A stretch of 6,645 nucleotides of DNA from contig JAFARH010000289.1 of NCBI GenBank assembly GCA_019245555.1, forward strand, positions 1-6,645, in the 5' to 3' direction. A program made the translations under genes and the position numbers. Numbering within the stretch: position 1 is the first letter of the stretch; the number at the start of each line of letters is the position of its first letter. Shown here in pieces: positions 1 to 5,181 of this stretch. A model generated the notes under the pieces. The model was not told where the DNA came from and did no database searches. It saw only the letters and a program-made list of their open reading frames with translations. This DNA is from Betaproteobacteria bacterium. GTDB taxonomy: Bacteria > Pseudomonadota > Gammaproteobacteria > Burkholderiales > SG8-39.

Positions 1-209
1 TGCGCGGTCGCGAGGCTCGAGAGATGCACCTTGGCGCCCGCGCCGTCGGTGACATTCACCGCGGTAGCGAGGCCCTTCAGCGGCATCGCCCGCCGCAGGA
101 ATTCCGCGGGATCAGTGGAAACCGGCGGCGTGATCTCCGCCGTGATAACAAACTGGCCGCTGCGCAGCCTTGCCTGTAGTTCGCTAGCCGCGCGGCGTTC
201 TTGAGCCAT
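1..209 (-). CDS. Methylenetetrahydrofolate reductase-like protein, 5' part only
   Basis: Only the first 69 codons are present; the gene continues beyond the left edge. The product begins MAQERRAASELQARL and carries FVITAEITPP near residues 20-29, then LKGLATAVNVTDGAG near 44-58 and HLSSLATA at the visible end. This pattern (a beta strand ending in a catalytic-type Glu, then VNVTD and the HxSS segment) is how I remember MetF-like reductases of the short, NADH/FAD-type TIM-barrel family opening. Such enzymes reduce methylene-tetrahydrofolate to methyl-tetrahydrofolate in the cytoplasm, supplying methionine synthesis. Many members are side-family proteins whose reaction has not been proven. The start is the ATG at 209-207. 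No Shine-Dalgarno sequence precedes it; a 9-nt inverted-repeat arm ends one base upstream. The gene lies 67 bp behind cynS on the same strand and could be cotranscribed, but no functional link is evident. The family call is fairly firm; the exact substrate is not. Confidence 0.72.
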   Translation of the reverse strand, partial: MAQERRAASELQARLRSGQFVITAEITPPVSTDPAEFLRRAMPLKGLATAVNVTDGAGAKVHLSSLATA

Positions 210-210
210 G

Positions 211-270
211 GGCCGGCGATGGTAGCACTGGGATTTATCCCACACTGCCAAATGAGCGGCCTCGCCGGCC
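211..270 (-). repeat. Nested inverted repeat between cynS and the MTHFR-like gene
   Basis: Perfect 9-bp arms lie at 211-219 (ggccggcga) and 262-270 (tcgccggcc). Inside them is a second perfect dyad, tgggat at 229-234 and atccca at 237-242. The outer arm ends one base before the ATG of the MTHFR-like gene, where a ribosome site would be expected. No T-run follows on the minus strand, so this is not a typical intrinsic terminator. It could be a leader structure, a processing site or a protein-binding site. The repeats are seen directly; any function is inference. Confidence 0.45.
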
Positions 271-276
271 GGTGTT

Positions 277-765
277 TCAGTATGTCTTGTACTGCAGGTA
301 CTTCCCGCTCATGACGATCTTCACGCGGTCGCCCTTCTCGTTCGGCAGGCGCGTCAGGTCCATGTCGAAGTCGATCGCGCTCATGATGCCGTCGCCGAAC
401 TCCTCGTGGATCAGCGCCTTGAACGTCGTGCCGTAGACATTGACGAGCTCGTAGAAGCGATAGACCAGCGGATCGGTCGGCACGGCGGTCGGCAGCGAGC
501 CCTTGTAGGGCACCGTCTGCAGAAGCATCACGGCCTCCTCGGGCAGGTCAAAGAGCTTGCCCACCGCCTCGGCCTGCTTCTTCGTCATCTGCATCTGACC
601 TAGGCACGCGGCGGCGGTCCATTCCTTGGATGCGCCGACCTTCTTCGCGATCTCGGGCCACTTGATGCCCGATTTCATCTTGCGGAAGACGATGAGGTCG
701 GTGACGTCCTCGCGCTTCATGGGTCTCGCGAGCGTGGCAAGTGCGGTCTCTGGTTCGCGCTTCAT
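277..765 (-). CDS. cynS: Cyanate hydratase (cyanase)
   Basis: Cyanase, 162 residues from this start, acts in the cytoplasm. It converts cyanate plus bicarbonate to carbamate and CO2; the carbamate then breaks down to ammonia and CO2. The N-terminal part (about 20-90) is the helical DNA-binding-like domain that helps build the family's decamer. The C-terminal part carries the active-site region: PTDPLVYRFYE at 96-106 and HEEFGDGIMSAIDF at 120-133. By comparison with E. coli CynS (Arg96, Glu99, Ser122), the catalytic residues are Arg103, Glu106 and Ser129, all present at a constant offset of 7. The ATG at 765 was chosen because AGGAGGAG stands 5-6 nt upstream. A second ATG at 720 would give a 147-residue protein beginning MKREDVT, which is how I remember many proteobacterial cyanases starting, but it has no clear ribosome site. 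The gene follows the transporter ATPase by 10 nt, so it is probably translated from the same message and consumes the imported cyanate. Confidence 0.95.
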   Translation of the reverse strand: MKREPETALATLARPMKREDVTDLIVFRKMKSGIKWPEIAKKVGASKEWTAAACLGQMQMTKKQAEAVGKLFDLPEEAVMLLQTVPYKGSLPTAVPTDPLVYRFYELVNVYGTTFKALIHEEFGDGIMSAIDFDMDLTRLPNEKGDRVKIVMSGKYLQYKTY

Positions 766-772
766 GGCTCTC
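710..772 (-). repeat. Direct repeat around the two candidate cynS start codons
   Basis: Read on the minus strand, GAGAGCCATGAAGCGCGA (772-755) recurs as GAGACCCATGAAGCGCGA (727-710). This is 17 of 18 identical bases, offset by exactly 45 nt (15 codons) and in frame. Both copies contain an ATG followed by codons for KRE. Only the upstream copy has a strong ribosome site. Confidence 0.7.
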
Positions 773-775
773 CTC

Positions 776-1603
776 CTAGCGTAGGTTGACGATCTTCGCG
801 GACGGGCTGCGCGCGGAACGCAACTCACCGCTCTGGTAACGCTTCGAACGATTAACGAGAAAATCGACGATGTGGTTTCGCACGCCGTAGTACTGGGCAT
901 CGTGGTGGATCGAGTGACGGTCGCGCGGCTTGGCGAGCGGGTTGATCACCGCCTCCGCGAGGCAGGCGCCGGGACCGTTCGACATGAGGAGGATGCGGTC
1001 GGCAAGGAGGATCGCCTCGTCCACGTCGTGCGTGATCATGAATACGGTCTGGTTCGTCGCTTCGCAGATGCGCAGGAGCTCATCCTGGATCGTGCCGCGC
1101 GTGAGCGCATCCAGCGCCCCGAAAGGCTCATCCAGCAAGAGCATCTTCGGCTGGATGGCGAAGGCGCGCGCAATGCCCACGCGCTGCTTCATGCCGCCGG
1201 AGAGCATCGCCGGCTTCTTGTGCTCGGCGCCGGTGAGCCCGACGAGGTCGATGAACTTCTGGCAGTGCGTCTGCACCTGGATCCGGTTCCAGTCGGGCCA
1301 GCGGCTGCGCACCGCGAAGGCGATGTTGTTCATCGCGGAGAGCCAGGGCATGAGCGCGTGACCCTGGAACACCACGCCGCGCTCGAGCGAGGGCCCGGCG
1401 ACCTCGCGGTTGTCCATCACCACCGCGCCTTCCGTCGCGCGGTCGAGTCCGGCGAGGATGTTGAGAATCGTCGTCTTGCCGCAGCCCGAGTGGCCGATGA
1501 TGCAGACGAACTCGCCCCGCTCCATCGTGAAGTTCACGCGCTCGAAGACGGTCGTGCCGCCGTAGCGCTTGGCGAGGTCCTGGACCTGGAGGAAGCTCAT
1601 CAT
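776..1603 (-). CDS. Cyanate/nitrate-type ABC transporter ATP-binding protein
   Basis: This is the energy-coupling ATPase, 275 residues, of a NrtD/CynD/TauB-type importer. It works at the inner face of the cytoplasmic membrane with the permease next to it. All ABC motifs are intact: Walker A GHSGCGKT at 37-44, Q-loop Gln80, signature LSGGMKQR at 134-141, Walker B LLLDEP at 155-160 with the catalytic Glu159, D-loop ALDA at 163-166 and switch His192. The tail after about residue 215 includes RDRHSIHHDAQYYGVRNHIVDFL, split here only for description, which resembles the C-terminal tails of nitrate-type ATPases. The start overlaps the permease stop: the ATG at 1603 shares ATGA with TGA at 1602-1600, and a second ATG follows immediately at 1600. 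The stop at 776-778 lies against the cynS ribosome site. Cyanate is inferred as substrate from linkage to cynS; the motifs alone would equally fit nitrate or bicarbonate uptake. It belongs to the CynD/NrtD group. Confidence 0.92.
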   Translation of the reverse strand: MMSFLQVQDLAKRYGGTTVFERVNFTMERGEFVCIIGHSGCGKTTILNILAGLDRATEGAVVMDNREVAGPSLERGVVFQGHALMPWLSAMNNIAFAVRSRWPDWNRIQVQTHCQKFIDLVGLTGAEHKKPAMLSGGMKQRVGIARAFAIQPKMLLLDEPFGALDALTRGTIQDELLRICEATNQTVFMITHDVDEAILLADRILLMSNGPGACLAEAVINPLAKPRDRHSIHHDAQYYGVRNHIVDFLVNRSKRYQSGELRSARSPSAKIVNLR

Positions 1604-2439
1604 TCGACGTAGGTCACCGCCGCCTGCAGTCGGCCGATGAGGAAGTCGAGCACCATTCCGACGACGCCGATGACGAGGATCGCGAAGATCACGTTGGTGA
1701 GATTCAGGTTGTTCCACTCGTTCCAGACGAAGTAGCCGATGCCGGTGCCACCGACGAGCATCTCCGCGGCGACGATGACGAGCCAGGCGATGCCGATGGA
1801 GATGCGCATGCCGGTGAGGATGGTCGGCGCGGCCGCGGGCAGGATGACCTCGAATGCCTTGCGCCAGGGAGTCGCCTCCAGCGTGCGCGCCACGTTGAGC
1901 CAGTCGCGGCGCACGGAAGCGACGCCGAAGGCGGTGTTGATGAGCATCGGCCACACCGAGCAGATGAAGATCACGAAGATGCCGGAGATCGAGCTGTCCT
2001 TGATCGTGTAGAGCGCGAGCGGCATCCACGCAAGCGGCGAGATCGGCTTCAGGAGCTGGATGAACGGGTTCAGCGCCTTGTACAGGACCGGCGACATGCC
2101 GATGAGGAAGCCCAGCGGCACGGCGAAGAGGATGGCGAGCGCGTAGCCGGCGCCGACGCGCATGAGGGACCAGCCAAGCTGGATGCCGATGCCCTTGTCG
2201 TTCGCGCCGCGGTCGTAGAGCGGATCCTTGAGCTGCGTGAACGCGGCTTCGCCGATCTGCGAGAGCGTCGGGAAGCCCTCGCTCTTCTTCGCTCCTTTGC
2301 CGAGAAGCTTGGAGTATTCGTCGACCGGCGCCTCGGCTTGCTTCTTCGGCACGGTGGCGAGGTGCCAGATGCCGAGGAACACGCCGAGGAAGAGTAGCGA
2401 GAGCAGCCCCGCGACCAGCGACTGCGCCCGTCCGTTCAT
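1600..2439 (-). CDS. Cyanate/nitrate-type ABC transporter permease
   Basis: Inner-membrane permease of the NrtB/CynB/SsuC family, 279 residues, forming the channel (probably as a homodimer) for the substrate delivered by the binding protein. Hydrophobic segments are visible at about 8-28, 92-114, 122-145, 152-172, 211-228 and 249-268. A polar stretch from about 30 to 88 after the first helix should be periplasmic. The cytoplasmic coupling loop is TLEATPWRKAFEVILP near 186-201, the family version of the EAA loop ending in LP. It is followed by GIAWLVIVAAEMLVGG (216-231) and WNEWNNLNL (239-247), which I recall as hallmarks of NrtB-type permeases. The ATG at 2439 overlaps the binding-protein stop (ATGA), and an AAGGA-like ribosome site lies just upstream within that gene. 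The stop overlaps the ATPase start, so translational coupling is likely through all three transporter genes. Substrate choice rests on operon context. Confidence 0.92.
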   Translation of the reverse strand: MNGRAQSLVAGLLSLLFLGVFLGIWHLATVPKKQAEAPVDEYSKLLGKGAKKSEGFPTLSQIGEAAFTQLKDPLYDRGANDKGIGIQLGWSLMRVGAGYALAILFAVPLGFLIGMSPVLYKALNPFIQLLKPISPLAWMPLALYTIKDSSISGIFVIFICSVWPMLINTAFGVASVRRDWLNVARTLEATPWRKAFEVILPAAAPTILTGMRISIGIAWLVIVAAEMLVGGTGIGYFVWNEWNNLNLTNVIFAILVIGVVGMVLDFLIGRLQAAVTYVE

Positions 2440-3728
2440 ACGTCCTTCCGCACCGCGAAGCTCGCGAGGTACTTCTCGGGCTGGCTCGGATCGAACTCCT
2501 TGCCCATCACCTTCACCTTCGCGTAGGCCGAGGCCGGCGCCTTCATCTCGAGCTGTGCCATGTACTTCTTCGCATCCGTGACGAGGAACACCTGCTCGGC
2601 GATCTGCTTGTAGTTGACATCACCCTTCACGTAGCCCCACCGCTTCATCTGCGTAAGGATCCAGACCGCCATCGATTGCCAGGGGAATGGATCGAAGTCG
2701 GCACGGTCGGGCACCTTCTGAACGTTGCCCAGCCCGTCGGCAAAGGTGCCGGTCAGTACCTGCTCGACCACCGTCTCCGGCTGGTTCAGGTAGTTCGGCG
2801 GCGAGATCACCTTGGCGATGAGCGGGCGGTTCTTCGCCTCGCGGGCCATGCGTGCCGCGGTGAGCACCGAGCGGTAGAGTGCGGCGAAGGTGTTGGGGTT
2901 CTCCTTGATAAACGCTTCCGACGTGCCGAAGGCGCAGCACGGATGCCCGTTCCACAGCTCCTTCGACAGCATGTGGATGAAGCCCACCTCGTCGTACACC
3001 GCGCGCTGGTTGAACGGATCCGGGCCGAGAAAGCCATCGATGTTGCCGGCGCGCAGGTTCGCCACCATCTCCGGAGGCGGCGTGACGCGGATCTGGATGT
3101 CGGTGTCCGGATCGAGGCCCGCCTCGGCGACGTAGTAGCGCAGCAGGAAGTTGTGCATCGAGTAGTCGAAGGGCACGGCGAACTTGAAGCCCTTCCATTG
3201 CTTTGGATCGCGCTTGTCCTTGTGCTTCGCGTGCAGCGTGATGGCCTGGCCGTTGATGTTCTGCACGGTCATCACGCGCATCGGCTGCTGCGCCGAGCCG
3301 AGGCCCATCGAGATGGCGAGCGGCATCGGCGAGAGGAAGTGCGATGCGTCGTGCTCCTTGTTCAGCATCTTGTCGCGGATGAGCGCCCAGCCCGCGGTCT
3401 TGTTGAGCGTCACCTTGAGGCCCTGCTCGCGATAGAAGCCCAGCGGATCCGCCATGATGAGCGGCGTCGCGCAGGTAATTGGGATGAAGCCTATCTTGAG
3501 GTCCGGCTTCTCGGGCTTCCCCTTCTCCTGCGCCATTGCTTCGAGCGCGCCGAACGGGAAGAAGGTCGACACCGCCGCACCTGCGGTCGACGCGCCCACG
3601 GACGCGAGGAACTTGCGCCGCCGAGCGACATTCGGGAACAGCGCACGCATAACCGCTGCCTCGAGCAGCCGGCGATCATTCAGGTCATGTTCTTCCTGCG
3701 AGTGATGCGCCCCGCAAATGCACTTCAT
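2436..3728 (-). CDS. Tat-exported NrtA/CmpA-family substrate-binding protein, probably for cyanate
   Basis: Periplasmic binding protein, 430 residues, that should capture cyanate (or a related small anion) and hand it to the permease. The N-terminus is unusual: MKCICGAHHSQEEH has Cys3, Cys5, His8, His9 and His14, and a charged helix follows. The twin-arginine motif RRKFL (37-41), a weakly hydrophobic stretch and AMA-Q come next, so Tat export with cleavage near 66/67 is likely. The mature part opens LKIGFIPITCATPLIMADPLGFY (77-99), typical of NrtA/CmpA. Residues that match remembered NrtA ligand contacts are Trp114, Gln161 and His192. The position of the NrtA nitrate-binding Lys appears to be Cys265, in the motif HPCCAFG (262-268). 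The ATG at 3728 was chosen. GGAGG at 3742-3746 is 13 nt upstream of it and only 4 nt upstream of an in-frame GTG at 3737, so a start three codons earlier is possible. A TTG still farther upstream (3788) falls inside the promoter and can be excluded. Confidence 0.9.
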   Translation of the reverse strand: MKCICGAHHSQEEHDLNDRRLLEAAVMRALFPNVARRRKFLASVGASTAGAAVSTFFPFGALEAMAQEKGKPEKPDLKIGFIPITCATPLIMADPLGFYREQGLKVTLNKTAGWALIRDKMLNKEHDASHFLSPMPLAISMGLGSAQQPMRVMTVQNINGQAITLHAKHKDKRDPKQWKGFKFAVPFDYSMHNFLLRYYVAEAGLDPDTDIQIRVTPPPEMVANLRAGNIDGFLGPDPFNQRAVYDEVGFIHMLSKELWNGHPCCAFGTSEAFIKENPNTFAALYRSVLTAARMAREAKNRPLIAKVISPPNYLNQPETVVEQVLTGTFADGLGNVQKVPDRADFDPFPWQSMAVWILTQMKRWGYVKGDVNYKQIAEQVFLVTDAKKYMAQLEMKAPASAYAKVKVMGKEFDPSQPEKYLASFAVRKDV

Positions 3729-3741
3729 GGCCGACACGAAA

Positions 3742-3750
3742 CCTCCCCCT
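3742..3750 (-). promoter_or_regulatory. Ribosome binding site of the binding-protein gene
   Basis: On the minus strand the purine run AGGGGGAGG lies upstream of both candidate starts. The spacing is 4 nt to GTG 3737 and 13 nt to ATG 3728, so it is ideal for neither and leaves a three-codon uncertainty in the start. Confidence 0.55.
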
Positions 3751-3771
3751 CGTGATTGGGCACCCGCGATA

Positions 3772-3787
3772 TGCAGCAACCGTGCCA
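3772..3787 (-). promoter_or_regulatory. Sigma-54 (RpoN) -24/-12 promoter of the cyanate operon
   Basis: The minus strand reads TGGCACG-GTTG-CTGCA. Against the RpoN consensus TGGCACG-N4-TTGCW, 11 of the 12 defined positions match, and the GG and GC doublets are correctly spaced. Placing the GC at -13/-12 puts transcription start near 3761. That gives a leader of about 32 nt that contains the ribosome site and ends at the first gene. RpoN promoters need an activator ATPase such as NtrC; matching upstream sites are annotated separately. Confidence 0.72.
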
Positions 3788-3826
3788 AGCTTTCGCCGGC
3801 CTTAAGCCCCCAAATGCAGCATTTCC

Positions 3827-3843
3827 GGCACGACCCTGGTGCA
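3827..3843. promoter_or_regulatory. NtrC-like binding site, promoter-proximal
   Basis: The sequence GGCACG-ACCCT-GGTGCA matches the remembered NtrC dyad TGCACC-N5-GGTGCA at 10 of 12 positions with exact spacing. Its centre is at about -74 from the predicted RpoN start. Confidence 0.45.
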
Positions 3844-3856
3844 GCTTGTTACGCCG

Positions 3857-3873
3857 CGCACCACCTTGGCCCA
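3857..3873. promoter_or_regulatory. NtrC-like binding site, promoter-distal
   Basis: The sequence CGCACC-ACCTT-GGCCCA matches the NtrC dyad at 9 of 12 positions with exact spacing. Its centre is at about -104 and 30 bp (three helical turns) from the proximal site, so both face the same side of the DNA. It is weaker than the proximal site on its own; the spacing is the main support. Confidence 0.33.
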
Positions 3874-3879
3874 TAGATA
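3874..3879 (+). promoter_or_regulatory. Possible -10 element for the DNA glycosylase gene
   Basis: TAGATA stands 10 nt before the ATG at 3890, so a transcript starting about 7 nt downstream would have a leader of only a few bases. This would fit the lack of a Shine-Dalgarno sequence before that ATG. No -35 element at normal spacing is evident (TTGTTA at 3846-3851 is 22 bp away), so the call is weak. Confidence 0.22.
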
Positions 3880-3889
3880 CACTCGCGGC

Positions 3890-4759
3890 ATGCCCGAGCT
3901 GCCTGACGTCACGGTCTATATAGAAGCGCTGGAAGCGCGCGTGCTCGGCAAGCGGCTCGAGCGCGTGAAGCTCATGAACCCGTTCATCCTGCGCACGGCG
4001 GTGCCGCCGATCTCGAGCGCCGAAGGCAAGCGCGTCACGGAAATTCGGCGCGTCGGCAAGCGCATCGTCTTCGTGCTCGAAGGACCGCTGTACCTCGTGC
4101 TTCACTTGATGATCGCCGGGCGCTTGCGTTGGGTTCAGCCCGGGAAGAAGCCGCCGAATACGCTCGTGCTGCTCGAGTTCGAAACCGGCGTGCTCGCATT
4201 CACGGAGGCCGGCACCAAGCGTCGCGCATCGCTCCATCTCCTTTCGACGCTCGAAGGGCTCGATCCCGGCGGCGTCGAGGTCTTCGATATCGAAGTCGGC
4301 GAGTTCGCCTCGCGCCTGCGACGCGAGAACCATACGGTCAAGCGCGCGCTGACCGATCCGCACCTTTTCTCGGGGATCGGCAACGCGTACTCCGACGAAA
4401 TCCTGCATCGCGCCAAGATGTCGCCGATCGTGATGACCTCCAAGCTCGCCGACGCGGACATCAACCGCTTGTTCGAGGCGACGAAGACCACGTTGCGCGA
4501 ATGGACAGACCGCGTGCGCGCGGAAGCCGGAGGAAACTTTCCGGAGAAAGTCACCGCATTCCGTGAGGGTATGGCGGTGCACGGACGCTACGGCAAGCCC
4601 TGCCCGGTGTGCGGCGCGCCGGTGCAGCGCATCGTGTTCGCCGAGAACGAAACCAATTACTGCGCGAGATGCCAGACTGGCGGCAAAATACTCGCCGACC
4701 GCGCACTCTCCCGCCTGCTCAAGAAGAGCTGGCCCCGAACCCTGGAGGAACTCGAATGA
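3890..4759 (+). CDS. Fpg/Nei-family DNA glycosylase
   Basis: Base-excision repair glycosylase/AP-lyase family protein, 289 residues, expected to act on oxidised bases. The start at MPELPDV gives the catalytic Pro2 and Glu3 after Met removal. Lys57 (in RRVGKRIVF) matches the conserved Fpg lysine, and GIGNAY (162-167) is the helix-two-turn-helix segment with conserved Asn165. The zinc finger ligands are Cys238, Cys241, Cys258 and Cys261. Differences from E. coli Fpg include Asn253 where the zinc-finger Arg is expected, Ile75 near the void-filling Met, and TKRRASLH in place of the DPRRFG loop. It is therefore a divergent subfamily, and I do not call it MutM; preferred lesions cannot be read from sequence. 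The ATG at 3890 lacks a ribosome site; an earlier in-frame ATG-type start would only add residues upstream of the essential Pro2, so it is rejected. Its last codons overlap the next gene (ATGA). Confidence 0.88.
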   Translation: MPELPDVTVYIEALEARVLGKRLERVKLMNPFILRTAVPPISSAEGKRVTEIRRVGKRIVFVLEGPLYLVLHLMIAGRLRWVQPGKKPPNTLVLLEFETGVLAFTEAGTKRRASLHLLSTLEGLDPGGVEVFDIEVGEFASRLRRENHTVKRALTDPHLFSGIGNAYSDEILHRAKMSPIVMTSKLADADINRLFEATKTTLREWTDRVRAEAGGNFPEKVTAFREGMAVHGRYGKPCPVCGAPVQRIVFAENETNYCARCQTGGKILADRALSRLLKKSWPRTLEELE

Positions 4760-5181
4760 AACGCAGAAGCCTTTTCGCCTTCGTTCCGCTGCTGGCCGCA
4801 GCCCCCGCGTTCGCGCAGCAGAAGAAGCCTGCCGCCGGCAAACAGCGCGTCATCTTCCAGGTGAGCGACAACGATCCCGGCAAGTGGCAACTCGCGCTCA
4901 ACAACGCTCAGAACGTTCAAAAGGACCTGGGCGCGCAGAACGTCGAGATCGAGATCATCGCGTATGGCCCAGGCCTCAACATGCTCAAGGCCGAATCCAA
5001 GGTAGCCGGCGGCCTCGCCGGCGCGCTCGACAACAACGTCGGATTGATCGCATGCGAGAACACGATGCAGAACACCAAGGTCGCGCGCGACGATATGTAC
5101 GGCGGCATCGCCTACGTCATGGCAGGCGTGACGCACATCATGAAGCGCCAGCAGGAAGGCTGGAGTTACATCAGGCCTTAA
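4756..5181 (+). CDS. Secreted DsrE-family protein
   Basis: Small protein of 141 residues with a signal peptide: MKRR, a hydrophobic stretch, then AFA-QQ, giving likely cleavage after residue 20. The rest resembles the DsrE-like fold seen in COG1416-type proteins: RVIFQVSDNDPGKWQLALNN at 31-50, VEIEIIAYGPGLNML at 63-77, a single Cys100 in LIACENTM, and the C-terminal EGWSYIRP. DsrE relatives transfer sulfur through a conserved Cys in the cytoplasm. The role of the exported versions is unknown, and Cys100 is the only candidate reactive residue. The start has an excellent ribosome site, GGAGGA at 4744-4749, 6 nt upstream. It overlaps the glycosylase stop by ATGA, so the two are cotranscribed. 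The functional link to DNA repair is unclear, since the products should sit in different compartments. The 3' end overlaps the convergent phasin gene by 11 bp. Confidence 0.82.
   Translation: MKRRSLFAFVPLLAAAPAFAQQKKPAAGKQRVIFQVSDNDPGKWQLALNNAQNVQKDLGAQNVEIEIIAYGPGLNMLKAESKVAGGLAGALDNNVGLIACENTMQNTKVARDDMYGGIAYVMAGVTHIMKRQQEGWSYIRP

Noticed and set aside
766..900. Upstream extension of cynS to an ATG at 900
   Set aside because: It would overlap the ATPase gene for 125 bp, adds low-complexity Arg/Ser-rich sequence unlike cyanases, and ignores the strong ribosome site before 765.
872..1612. Long open frame on the plus strand opposite the ATPase gene
   Set aside because: It is an antisense frame kept open by GC-rich codon bias; the product is Arg/His/Glu-rich with no motif or ribosome site.
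1604..2029. Upstream extension of the transporter ATPase to 2029
   Set aside because: The extra residues are Arg/His-rich, out-of-frame reading of the permease gene; the family start is at MMSFLQVQDL.
2676..3755. Long open frame on the plus strand opposite the binding-protein gene
   Set aside because: Same reasoning: the opposite strand encodes a clear NrtA/CmpA-family protein and this frame has only biased composition.
3729..3788. TTG start at 3788 for the binding protein
   Set aside because: It lies within the -24/-12 promoter, upstream of the predicted transcription start, and the extension has no family resemblance.
3772..3846. Three copies of TGCAGC at 3772, 3815 and 3840
   Set aside because: Six-base matches at uneven spacing (43 and 25 bp) in GC-rich DNA; two are already part of the better-supported RpoN and NtrC-like sites.
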